DNA of 64,000 bases. Origin: Faecalimonas umbilicata. GTDB lineage: Bacteria > Bacillota > Clostridia > Lachnospirales > Lachnospiraceae. Numbering within the stretch: the first letter of the stretch is position 1; the number at the start of each line of letters is the position of its first letter. A program made the position numbers and the translations under genes. The notes beneath the pieces were generated by a model, which ran no database searches, was not told the origin of the DNA, and saw only the letters and a program-made list of their open reading frames with translations. This document shows positions 35,069 through 42,647 of the stretch, in pieces. The stretch is taken from positions 62,001-126,000 of the forward strand of contig NZ_SLZV01000002.1 of NCBI RefSeq assembly GCF_004346095.1. Direction: 5' to 3'.

Positions 35069-36073
35069 CTATTTTGTGACTGCTTTTGACAATTCATCAA
35101 TTCTTCTAAGCTCTTCTTCACTGAACTCTGTTTTTTCAACGATTTTTACATTCTCCCGAATCTGTTCCGGCTTGGATGCGCCAATCAGGACACTTGTCAC
35201 ATCTCCATCGCGAAGCACCCAGGACAGAGCCATCTGTGCCAGTGTCTGTCCACGCTCTTTTGCGACTTCATTCAACGCCTCCAGCTGCTCTAACCGTTCT
35301 TTTGTGACTGCACTCTCCTTTAAGAATCTTCCGCTTTTCCGAATACGGCTGTCTTCCGGAATTCCGTGCAAGTACCTGTCGGAGAGCAGTCCCTGTGCCA
35401 ACGGACTGAATGCGATCAGTCCGCAGCCACTCTTGTTCGCAAATGTTTTCAGGCCATCATTTTCAATCCACCGATCCAGGATCGAATAGCGAATCTGGTT
35501 GATCACGAAAGGACACTTTAATTCCTTTAAAATCTCCATCGCCTGCATCGCATGTTCCAGATCATAGTTCGAAATTCCCGCATACAATGCCTTTCCCTGC
35601 TTCACTGCCGCATCAAGCGCCATCATACTCTCCTCCACAGGCGTCTCTGGGTCTACACAGTGATGATAGAAAATATCTACATACTCCAGCCCCATGCGCT
35701 GCAGACTCTGATCTAGACTTGCCAGCAGATATTTTCTGCTTCCGCCACTGCCATAAGGGCCCTCCCACATATCATATCCCGCCTTCGTGCTGATGATCAT
35801 TTCATCACGGTAACTTCCAAGATCTTCTTTTAGGATCTTTCCAAAATTCGTCTCTGCGCTTCCCGGAAGCGGACCATAATTATTTGCCAGATCAAAATGT
35901 GTGATTCCAAGATCAAAAGCAGTAAAACACATCTGACGCATCGTCTCAAAATCGTCCATTGTGCCAAAGTTGTGCCAAAGTCCAAGTGACACCGCCGGAA
36001 GCTTCAGCCCGCTCTTTCCACATCTGTGATACTTCATCCTATTATATCTCTCTTCATCTGCATGGTATTTCAT
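35069..36073 (-). CDS. Aldo/keto reductase (YghZ/Gpr-like)
   Basis: 334 residues from the ATG at 36073, which has AAAGGGG upstream. A TIM-barrel NADPH-dependent carbonyl reductase. The tetrad is visible: Asp and Tyr in FDLANNYGP, Lys in IISTKAGYDMW and His in DIFYHHCVD. The opening YHRCGKSGLKLPAVSLGLW is typical of the glyceraldehyde-3-phosphate reductase YghZ group. It begins 38 bp after proC and may be the last gene of the hydroxyproline operon, but a role there is not established. Confidence 0.9.
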   Translation of the reverse strand: MKYHADEERYNRMKYHRCGKSGLKLPAVSLGLWHNFGTMDDFETMRQMCFTAFDLGITHFDLANNYGPLPGSAETNFGKILKEDLGSYRDEMIISTKAGYDMWEGPYGSGGSRKYLLASLDQSLQRMGLEYVDIFYHHCVDPETPVEESMMALDAAVKQGKALYAGISNYDLEHAMQAMEILKELKCPFVINQIRYSILDRWIENDGLKTFANKSGCGLIAFSPLAQGLLSDRYLHGIPEDSRIRKSGRFLKESAVTKERLEQLEALNEVAKERGQTLAQMALSWVLRDGDVTSVLIGASKPEQIRENVKIVEKTEFSEEELRRIDELSKAVTK

Positions 36074-36111
36074 CGCTGCGTAACCCCTTTCTTGCTGCAC
36101 TTTTTTCTATT

Positions 36112-36921
36112 TTACTTCTTTCCAAGCTCTTTTGCAACTTTTACGCACGCTTTCATCGCTTCGATGACGCTGCTTCTGAATCCTTTCTCCTCTAGTACGC
36201 GCACCGCCTCGATGGTTGTCCCTCCCGGAGAACATACCATATCTTTTAATTCTCCTGGATGTTTTCCTGTCTCCAACACCATTTTCGCGCTCCCATAAAC
36301 TGCCTGCGCTGCAAATTTATATGCCTGCGCTCTCGGCATTCCATCTGCAACAGCCGCATCTGCCATCGCCTCGATGAATAAAAAGACATATGCCGGAGAA
36401 CTTCCGCTTACAGACACAACAACATCCATCAGCTTCTCACTTAATACTTCTGCTTTTCCAAATCCACTAAATATTTTGCAAATATAAGAAAGTTCTTCCT
36501 CTGTCACCAGTTCATTTTTGCAGACACCTGTAATGCCTTCTCCCACAAGCGCCGGTGTGTTTGGCATTGTGCGAACAATCTTCACCGGTTTTCCGAATAA
36601 TTCCTGCAAATGTTCCAGTGTCTGTCCCGGCGCGATCGTAACGATAATCTGCCCCTCTGACACCACTTCCCGGATTTCTTCAATCACAGCTGCATAAAAC
36701 TGTGGTTTCACAGACAGAACGACTACCTCTGCTTTCTTTACCACTTCTTGATTATCTGTTGTCACAGCGATTCCAAGCTCCTCTTTCGTCCGCTCCAATC
36801 CCGGCTGATAAAGATCGGATGCGATCACATCCTCCGGTAACAGAATCTCGTTCTTCAAAATTCCACCCATCATCGCTTTTGCCATATTTCCGGCACCGAT
36901 AAACCCTAATTTCTTCTCCAT
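36112..36921 (-). CDS. proC: Pyrroline-5-carboxylate reductase
   Basis: 269 residues behind AAGGAGAA. It reduces pyrroline-5-carboxylate to L-proline with NAD(P)H. Rossmann motif GFIGAGNMAKAM (6-17), VVLSVKPQ, VRTMPNTPALVGEG and the C-terminal signature PGGTTIEAV with GSSPAYVF. It starts 42 bp after hypD, so it removes the product of the hydroxyproline dehydratase. Confidence 0.96.
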   Translation of the reverse strand: MEKKLGFIGAGNMAKAMMGGILKNEILLPEDVIASDLYQPGLERTKEELGIAVTTDNQEVVKKAEVVVLSVKPQFYAAVIEEIREVVSEGQIIVTIAPGQTLEHLQELFGKPVKIVRTMPNTPALVGEGITGVCKNELVTEEELSYICKIFSGFGKAEVLSEKLMDVVVSVSGSSPAYVFLFIEAMADAAVADGMPRAQAYKFAAQAVYGSAKMVLETGKHPGELKDMVCSPGGTTIEAVRVLEEKGFRSSVIEAMKACVKVAKELGKK

Positions 36922-36963
36922 GTTTTCTTTCTCCTTTCACAAAAGCTTTCAAAAGCATCTTTC

Positions 36964-39336
36964 CTAATTAAATGACTGTTCTGTACGTTCAATAATTTCA
37001 TCCTGAAGTGCTTTGCTCAAATTGCGGAAGTGATCACTGTAACCTGCTACGCGCACGATCAGATCCTTATACTCTTCCGGATTGTTCTGAGCATCGATCA
37101 GCGTCTGTCTATCGATGACATTGAACTGGATATGATGTCCATCCATATTAAAATAACTCCGCACAAGATTTGCCATCTGCGTCAATCCTTCTTCCCCTGC
37201 AACAACACTCGGTGTGAATTTTTGATTCAGAAGCGTTCCCCCTGTCCGTACATGATCCATTTTAGATGCAGATTTTACTACCGCTGTCGGACCACAGATA
37301 TCGGCACCTTTCTCCGGCGAGATTCCCTCTGATACAGGCTTGTGTGCAAGTCTTCCGTTCGGGCTTGCTAACATCACTTCACCAAAGTACACATGACAGG
37401 TAGTCGGAAGCATATTGATCCTATAAGTACCGCCTTTCATGTTCGGTCTGCCTGTCACTGTATGATAGTAGAAGTCAAAGACTGCCTGCATCACATCGTC
37501 TGCATAGTCATCGTCATTTCCATATTTCGGTGTCTTGTTGCGTACAAGATTTGCAATCTTCTCGTATCCTTCAAAGTTGTGTTCCATGGCTTCCATTAAC
37601 TCTTCCATCGTAAATTTCTTCTCATCGAACACATTGTATTTGATCGCTGTCAGAGAGTCTGTAATCGTACCGATTCCTACCCCCTGCAAATAGTTGATAT
37701 TATAACGAGCTCCTCCGGCATTGTAATCTTTTCCGTTGGAAATGCAGTCGTTTGTGATGACAGATAGAAATGGCGCCGGCATATATTCTGCATAGATCTT
37801 CTCAATAATATTGCTTCCTTCCATTTTGATGTCTGCAAAATATTCTACCTGCTTCTTATAAGCCTCAAACAATTCTTCATAAGAATGGAAGTCTGTTGCC
37901 TCCCCAGTCTGAAGCCCAAGCTGCTTTTTGCTGACCGGATCAAAACCATTGTGCAGTGTGATCTCGAGAATCTTCGGAAGGTTGAAATATCCTGTCAGAA
38001 TATATGCTTCATTTCCGAATGCACCAGTCTCCACACATCCACTCGTTCCGCCTCTTCTTGCATCCTCAATAGATTTTCCTGCATTTAGCAATTCCTGTAT
38101 GATCGCTTCCGTATTATAAAATGCCGGCTGTCCCCATCCTTTTCTAGAAATTTCGCAGGCACGTTTTAGGAACTTCATCGGTGTCTTCTTGCTGATCTGT
38201 ACATTCGAACTTGGCTGCAAAAGCTTCATTTCATCCATACAATCTAAGATTAGATAGCTGACCTCATTGACTCCATTCTGTCCATCCGGTGTAATCCCTC
38301 CGGTATTAATATTTGCAAAATCTGTGTAAGTACTGCTCTCCTTTAATGTGATTCCCACTTTTGGAGGAGCCGGCTGATTGTTAAATTTCACCCAGAGGCA
38401 TTCTAAAAGTTCCAGCGCTTTCTCATCATCTAAAATGCCTGCCTCTGTATCTTTTTCATAGAATGGATTCAAATGCTGATCCAGTCTTCCCGGACTATAC
38501 GCATCCCATGGATTTAACTCCGTTGTCACACCAAGATGCACGAACCAGTACATCTGGATCGCCTGCCAGTATGTCTGTGGCGCATGTGCCGGAACCACAT
38601 CACAATTTGCCGCGATCTGTAGCAGCTCCTGCTTTCTCACTTCATCTTCCTCTTTCTCTGCAAGTTCTCTTGCAAGCGCTGCATAACGTTCTCCAAGGAT
38701 AATGATCGCGTCACAGGCGATCTCCATCGCATTTAACTGTGCACGCTTGTCAAGTGCTTCCTTGTCATTGAGGAAATCCAGACGGTTTCTGCTCTCGATA
38801 ATATCCTGCTTGTAATCGAGAAATCCTTTTTTGTAGATTTTCTCAGAACCGACTGTATGTCCCGGTCCTCTCTGCTCCATAAACTCTGTAAAAATCCCTG
38901 CCTCATAGCACTCTTTCCACTGTCTGCTCATATTGTGAAGGATCTTATGACGGATAGAACGATTCTCCCAGTATGGAATGATCTTTTCCTTCTGAAGTTT
39001 TAAGTCTTCCTCTGTTACCTTGAAACTGATCAGATCCCGGTCATTCATCACATGCATGTCCTCCAATGTATGACAGCAAAGTTCTGGGAATGTCGGTGCC
39101 GACTGCGGGCTGTCCCCTTTCTCTCCAACAATCAGTTCTCCTTCATTAATACAAAGTGTCTTATTTGCCATAAAGTGCTTAAATGCCAGTGCCCTCATCT
39201 CCGGTACACTGACAGAGCCTTCGTACTTCATGTACGCATCTGTCTCCAGATCGGCACGCTCCATATAAATGTGCGGAACTGCATTGACACTCTGTTCTCT
39301 CAGTTTCTGAATTCTTTCGTTCATACCTCTTCTCAT
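36964..39336 (-). CDS. hypD: trans-4-hydroxy-L-proline dehydratase (glycyl radical enzyme)
   Basis: 790 residues. By my count the residues known from the Clostridioides difficile enzyme fall at the same numbers: thiyl Cys434 and Glu436 in GTSGCVETG, glycyl radical Gly765 in VRVAGYSDHF, and pocket residues Phe152, His160, Asp278, Ser334, Phe340, Tyr450 and Thr645. This distinguishes it from pyruvate formate-lyase and choline or glycerol lyases. It removes water from hydroxyproline to give pyrroline-5-carboxylate. The start is fixed by GGAGGT, which lies in the last codons of the activase gene. The active site is oxygen sensitive, so the organism is anaerobic. Confidence 0.97.
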   Translation of the reverse strand: MRRGMNERIQKLREQSVNAVPHIYMERADLETDAYMKYEGSVSVPEMRALAFKHFMANKTLCINEGELIVGEKGDSPQSAPTFPELCCHTLEDMHVMNDRDLISFKVTEEDLKLQKEKIIPYWENRSIRHKILHNMSRQWKECYEAGIFTEFMEQRGPGHTVGSEKIYKKGFLDYKQDIIESRNRLDFLNDKEALDKRAQLNAMEIACDAIIILGERYAALARELAEKEEDEVRKQELLQIAANCDVVPAHAPQTYWQAIQMYWFVHLGVTTELNPWDAYSPGRLDQHLNPFYEKDTEAGILDDEKALELLECLWVKFNNQPAPPKVGITLKESSTYTDFANINTGGITPDGQNGVNEVSYLILDCMDEMKLLQPSSNVQISKKTPMKFLKRACEISRKGWGQPAFYNTEAIIQELLNAGKSIEDARRGGTSGCVETGAFGNEAYILTGYFNLPKILEITLHNGFDPVSKKQLGLQTGEATDFHSYEELFEAYKKQVEYFADIKMEGSNIIEKIYAEYMPAPFLSVITNDCISNGKDYNAGGARYNINYLQGVGIGTITDSLTAIKYNVFDEKKFTMEELMEAMEHNFEGYEKIANLVRNKTPKYGNDDDYADDVMQAVFDFYYHTVTGRPNMKGGTYRINMLPTTCHVYFGEVMLASPNGRLAHKPVSEGISPEKGADICGPTAVVKSASKMDHVRTGGTLLNQKFTPSVVAGEEGLTQMANLVRSYFNMDGHHIQFNVIDRQTLIDAQNNPEEYKDLIVRVAGYSDHFRNLSKALQDEIIERTEQSFN

Positions 39337-39338
39337 AA

Positions 39339-40250
39339 TTAACCTCCGATTTTTGTATTTGCAAATCCATTTTGGATAAATTGTCTCTGAAATGCTTCCA
39401 TCTGTTCTTTCGGCGGAATCGTAAATGCTTCCCCCTTATATTTGATATCCAGCTTATCATATTTTCCCCCGGCAATATTATGATACGGGAGCAGATTGAT
39501 CTGGCTGACAGAAATGGATTGTTTCAGAAAAGTAATCATTGCTTCCATCTCTTCTTCCGTGTCATTGACTCCACCGATGACCGGAATACGAATATAAATC
39601 CTTGCCCCACGTTCACTGATGAAACGAAGATTTGACAAAATTAATTCATTGTCTTTCCCCATATATTTTTCATGCTTTTCCGGATCCATTGTCTTGATAT
39701 CATATAAAAATGTATCCACATAAGGCAGCACGCGCTCATAATTCTCCTGCGGTGCATACCCACATGTGTCAATTGCCACATTGTATCCCTTTCTCTTAAG
39801 CTTCTTTAATAACTGCTCGATATAGTCCATATCCTGCGCCATGACCTCACCGCCAGATAATGTTACGCCTCCTCCTGACTCCTCATAGAACATACAGTCT
39901 TTCTCAATTTCTTTCATCAATTCCGAAATCGTGTATTCCTTCCCCACAATCTCTCGCGCATTATTCACACAATGATCCAGACATTCTCTGCAAAGTTCAC
40001 ATTTTGTCCGGTCCGTACACGCAATTCCATCCCGAACCGTCACTGCATGGTGACTACAGATCTGTTCACATGCATGACACCCGCCGCACCGGTCCGCATG
40101 GAACATCAGCTGAGGCGTAAATTTCTGACTTTCTGGATTGTGACACCACCAACACTTTAAATGGCAGCCTTTAAAAAAGACCGTCGTTCGAATTCCATCT
40201 CCATCATGTATGGAATATTTCTGAATATTCATAATCTCAGGATATTTCAT
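39339..40250 (-). CDS. hypE: Glycyl-radical enzyme activase for HypD
   Basis: 303 residues from the ATG at 40250 behind GGAGGGG. A radical SAM enzyme that installs the glycyl radical on HypD. The SAM cluster motif CHLKCWWC follows FFKGC; two extra 4Fe-4S ferredoxin-like clusters appear as CGGCHACEQIC and CELCRECLDHC (about 55-100), as in non-PFL activases. GGGVTLSGGE is the SAM-contact motif. It precedes hypD by 2 bp. Confidence 0.94.
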   Translation of the reverse strand: MKYPEIMNIQKYSIHDGDGIRTTVFFKGCHLKCWWCHNPESQKFTPQLMFHADRCGGCHACEQICSHHAVTVRDGIACTDRTKCELCRECLDHCVNNAREIVGKEYTISELMKEIEKDCMFYEESGGGVTLSGGEVMAQDMDYIEQLLKKLKRKGYNVAIDTCGYAPQENYERVLPYVDTFLYDIKTMDPEKHEKYMGKDNELILSNLRFISERGARIYIRIPVIGGVNDTEEEMEAMITFLKQSISVSQINLLPYHNIAGGKYDKLDIKYKGEAFTIPPKEQMEAFQRQFIQNGFANTKIGG

Positions 40251-40317
40251 AATCCCCTCCACCTTTTCTTCCGTCAGGATTCTTCTTTTTATAGCTAAAA
40301 TTCATCCCTACATTTTC

Positions 40318-40336
40318 ATAAAAATGAAATTTTTAT
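40318..40336. promoter_or_regulatory. Inverted repeat at the start of the hypE-hypD transcript
   Basis: ATAAAAA-TGAAA-TTTTTAT sits about 12 bp downstream of the -10 box, a position suited to repression by the divergent XRE-cupin protein. Confidence 0.5.
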
Positions 40337-40347
40337 CATTTTTTCAT

Positions 40348-40376
40348 ATTATATCACAGTATTTTTATTTTGTCAT
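40348..40376 (-). promoter_or_regulatory. hypE-hypD-proC promoter
   Basis: On the minus strand ATGACA (40371-40376) and TATAAT (40348-40353) are 17 bp apart. A roughly 90-bp leader follows. Confidence 0.8.
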
Positions 40377-40409
40377 AAAATTATTTCACATTTTTAATTA
40401 CTTCTTTCA

Positions 40410-40423
40410 TAAAAAGCTTTTTA
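40410..40423. promoter_or_regulatory. Perfect 14-bp palindrome between hypE and its regulator
   Basis: TAAAAAGCTTTTTA is its own reverse complement and lies between the two divergent promoters; a second candidate operator. Confidence 0.45.
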
Positions 40424-40451
40424 ACTTTTTATAAAATTCATATCTCGTGAA

Positions 40452-40480
40452 TTGATTTTTTCCTGCAAATCCTTTATCAT
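40452..40480 (+). promoter_or_regulatory. Promoter of the XRE-cupin regulator
   Basis: TTGATT (40452-40457) and TATCAT (40475-40480), 17 bp apart. It rules out the long frame start at 40452 and supports the GTG at 40515. Confidence 0.65.
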
Positions 40481-40514
40481 AGAAACAGAAATAAAAAGAA
40501 ATGGAGCATCCAAT

Positions 40515-41093
40515 GTGAATAAAAGTGCTGTCATCGGATTTCGCATCAAAGAACTGCGAACAGAAAAAAAATATACATTAAAATATCTCAGTGAACAGAC
40601 CGGTCTTTCCATCGGCTTTTTGTCACAGTTTGAGCGTGGACTGACCAGTATTGCGATCGATTCTTTGGAAAAGATTGCCAAGGTATTGGAAGTTGAACTC
40701 TCGTCCTTTTTTGATCTCTCCTCACCACAGGAGACAAAATATGTCGTGCGAAGCTATGAAAAGGAGACTACCCTCGTCAACTCAGAAATCATTGAATATG
40801 CATTGACTGACCATCTGACCAGTTTCGATCTGCTTCCGCGCCTTGTAGATATCATGCCTCCTCTTCCTGAAGAAAAAGAGACTTTGGAACTCTACAATCA
40901 CACCGGCGAAGAATTCATTTATATTTTAGAAGGAATCCTCACGATGAATATTGATGGTATCACTTATCAGCTTTATCCCGGTGATTCCGTCCACATCCCA
41001 TCATGCATTCCTCATAACTGGTCCAACAAGACAAATCATATTACAAAAATCCTGACTGTCCACAGTCCAAATCCTCTCAAAAAAGAAGGCTGA
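40515..41093 (+). CDS. XRE family regulator with cupin sensor domain
   Basis: 192 residues from the GTG at 40515, eight bases after GGAG. N-terminal helix-turn-helix (about 8-62: RIKELRTEKKYTLKYLSEQTG then GFLSQFERG) and a C-terminal Cupin_2 barrel (about 105-190: ELYNHTGEEFIYILEG, PGDSVHIPSCIPHNW). Proteins of this layout control amino-acid and polyamine genes by ligand binding in the cupin. It is divergent from hypE, so it probably senses hydroxyproline or proline. Its stop codon abuts that of the convergent deacetylase gene with no base between. Confidence 0.9.
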   Translation: MNKSAVIGFRIKELRTEKKYTLKYLSEQTGLSIGFLSQFERGLTSIAIDSLEKIAKVLEVELSSFFDLSSPQETKYVVRSYEKETTLVNSEIIEYALTDHLTSFDLLPRLVDIMPPLPEEKETLELYNHTGEEFIYILEGILTMNIDGITYQLYPGDSVHIPSCIPHNWSNKTNHITKILTVHSPNPLKKEG

Positions 41094-41855
41094 TCACCTG
41101 TCATCTGGGATCTGCCTTCCTTTCACATCTAAATGATATGCTTCCTGATACAGCAGCTGTGAAAGCGGCACCAGCCGGAACCCTTCTCTCTCCAGACTTT
41201 CAATGAGCTTTGGCAATGCCTCTTTCGTATATTTTGCCTCACTGTTTAGCCGGATGATTGAGCCCCCTTGCAGTTCTTTATCTTCCATCACTGTCCGTAA
41301 GATTGTCTTCGCTCCATAATCTTTCCAGTCCATGGAGTCTATATTTCCCATCACAGTAAGATAGCCTCCTTCTTTTGCTGTCAAAATCACTGTATCATTA
41401 AATGCACCATAAGGTGGTCGGAAGAACTTCATCTCTTTCCCTGTCAATTCTTTTACTGCCTGATGTGTCTCTTTTAATTCTTTCTCTATCTCCTCTTTTT
41501 CAAGCTGTACCATGTTCCGATGTGTCGCCGAATGGTTCCCGATATCATGCCCTCCTTGAACGATCCTCCGAACATCTTCCGGATACTGTTTCACCCAGTC
41601 CCCAGTGACAAAAAAAGCAGCACGAACATTATGATCCTCAAGAATCTCCAGTATGTCCTTTATACTACTGTGATCCCATGCACACTCAAATGTCAGCACT
41701 GCCTTCTTCTCTTCTGTTTCCACCGACTGAATCGGTAATTCTTTTCCGTAAACATTGTTGCTTACAGTAATTTCTCCCGGAAGGCAAAATAGCCCACCAA
41801 TAAACAACAATAAACTTCCCGCAACCAGTAAACTATATGTTCTATTTTTTCTCAT
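41094..41855 (-). CDS. NodB-type polysaccharide deacetylase, catalytic residues altered
   Basis: 253 residues, one N-terminal signal or anchor helix (7-27), then a NodB domain (about 50-240). The metal histidines are kept (NHSATH, His108 and His112) and the RPPYGAFN motif is present. The base motif TFDD is TFEC (Glu57, Cys58), and the catalytic His motif near the end reads IIRLNS, with Asn where His is usual. It may be a weak or inactive deacetylase of the sporulation-linked PdaB-like branch. It faces the XRE-cupin gene. Confidence 0.82.
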   Translation of the reverse strand: MRKNRTYSLLVAGSLLLFIGGLFCLPGEITVSNNVYGKELPIQSVETEEKKAVLTFECAWDHSSIKDILEILEDHNVRAAFFVTGDWVKQYPEDVRRIVQGGHDIGNHSATHRNMVQLEKEEIEKELKETHQAVKELTGKEMKFFRPPYGAFNDTVILTAKEGGYLTVMGNIDSMDWKDYGAKTILRTVMEDKELQGGSIIRLNSEAKYTKEALPKLIESLEREGFRLVPLSQLLYQEAYHLDVKGRQIPDDR

Positions 41856-41980
41856 ACTGGCTCCTTATTTTTTCTTACTATACTATATGTCTATTCTACT
41901 CCTGTTATTTCTCTTAAGCTCTCCTATCAAATGTACCATTCGTCATTCAGCACGTTCTCTTTCCTTGCTCCTGCTTTCAT

Positions 41981-42535
41981 TTATTTCCATGAAATACTTC
42001 CCACTTCATATACCGATACCACTTCATTCACATAACTCACCGCAAGCTTTAAATGATAGGTACGAGAAAATGGCTTTCCATCTTTCTTCCCTTTGATAAC
42101 AACATCACAGGTTACATCTCCAATACTTTTCCCGTCATACTCGGTTGCATAAGCATTTTCAATTTTCGCCTCTGCACTTTGCACTTTTACATCGTTTCCC
42201 TTATAAAATTTATCTCGATCCTTTTTAACCTGTTCCCTCTGTTTCTCATCTGCAATACTTTGATAAAAACTCTTTTCAATCAATTTTTGATTTTGTTTCC
42301 CAACAGAACTATCCGCCAACAGAACTGTTTTTGCCCAGTTTTCAATTCCTTTCTGAATTTTCTTTTCTTCCTCTTCAGATACTTTCTGATTTGTCTTTGG
42401 GAGTTTACTATAAAAGAATTTATCCACTTCTTGATTTTCCTCTTTCATTTCTCCTTTCTTACACCCTGCCATTGACATTACAGTCAAACAAAAAAGCACC
42501 ATTACAATTCCTATTTTTCGAACGATTCTCCTCAT
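41981..42535 (-). CDS. Lipoprotein of unknown function
   Basis: 184 residues from the ATG at 42535 after AGGA. A signal peptide ends in the lipobox SMAGCKK. The mature part is lysine/glutamate-rich (KVSEEEEKKIQKGIENWAK) and ends in a beta-rich segment resembling DUF4878/NTF2-like domains (VTCDVVIKGKKDGKPFSRTY). I do not recognise a family with certainty. It lies downstream of the adhesin gene behind a terminator. Confidence 0.75.
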   Translation of the reverse strand: MRRIVRKIGIVMVLFCLTVMSMAGCKKGEMKEENQEVDKFFYSKLPKTNQKVSEEEEKKIQKGIENWAKTVLLADSSVGKQNQKLIEKSFYQSIADEKQREQVKKDRDKFYKGNDVKVQSAEAKIENAYATEYDGKSIGDVTCDVVIKGKKDGKPFSRTYHLKLAVSYVNEVVSVYEVGSISWK

Positions 42536-42570
42536 AATTTCCTGATCCACTCTTCTTTCTTTTCAAAAAG

Positions 42571-42611
42571 ATTGCCAAAAACGCAGAAGCAGTCTCCGCA
42601 TTTTTGGCAAT
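42571..42611 (-). terminator. Terminator of the adhesin gene
   Basis: ATTGCCAAAAA and TTTTTGGCAAT form an 11-bp stem with an inner GC segment; on the minus strand a CTTTTTG tract follows. Confidence 0.85.
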
Positions 42612-42647
42612 ACAAGTTACATGTTATTTTATACAGATTGTTGAGAA

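Noticed and set aside
36964-39336. Pyruvate formate-lyase
   Set aside because: The thiyl loop has a single cysteine with Glu436 (GTSGCVE) and the pocket residues match HypD; the proC neighbour agrees.
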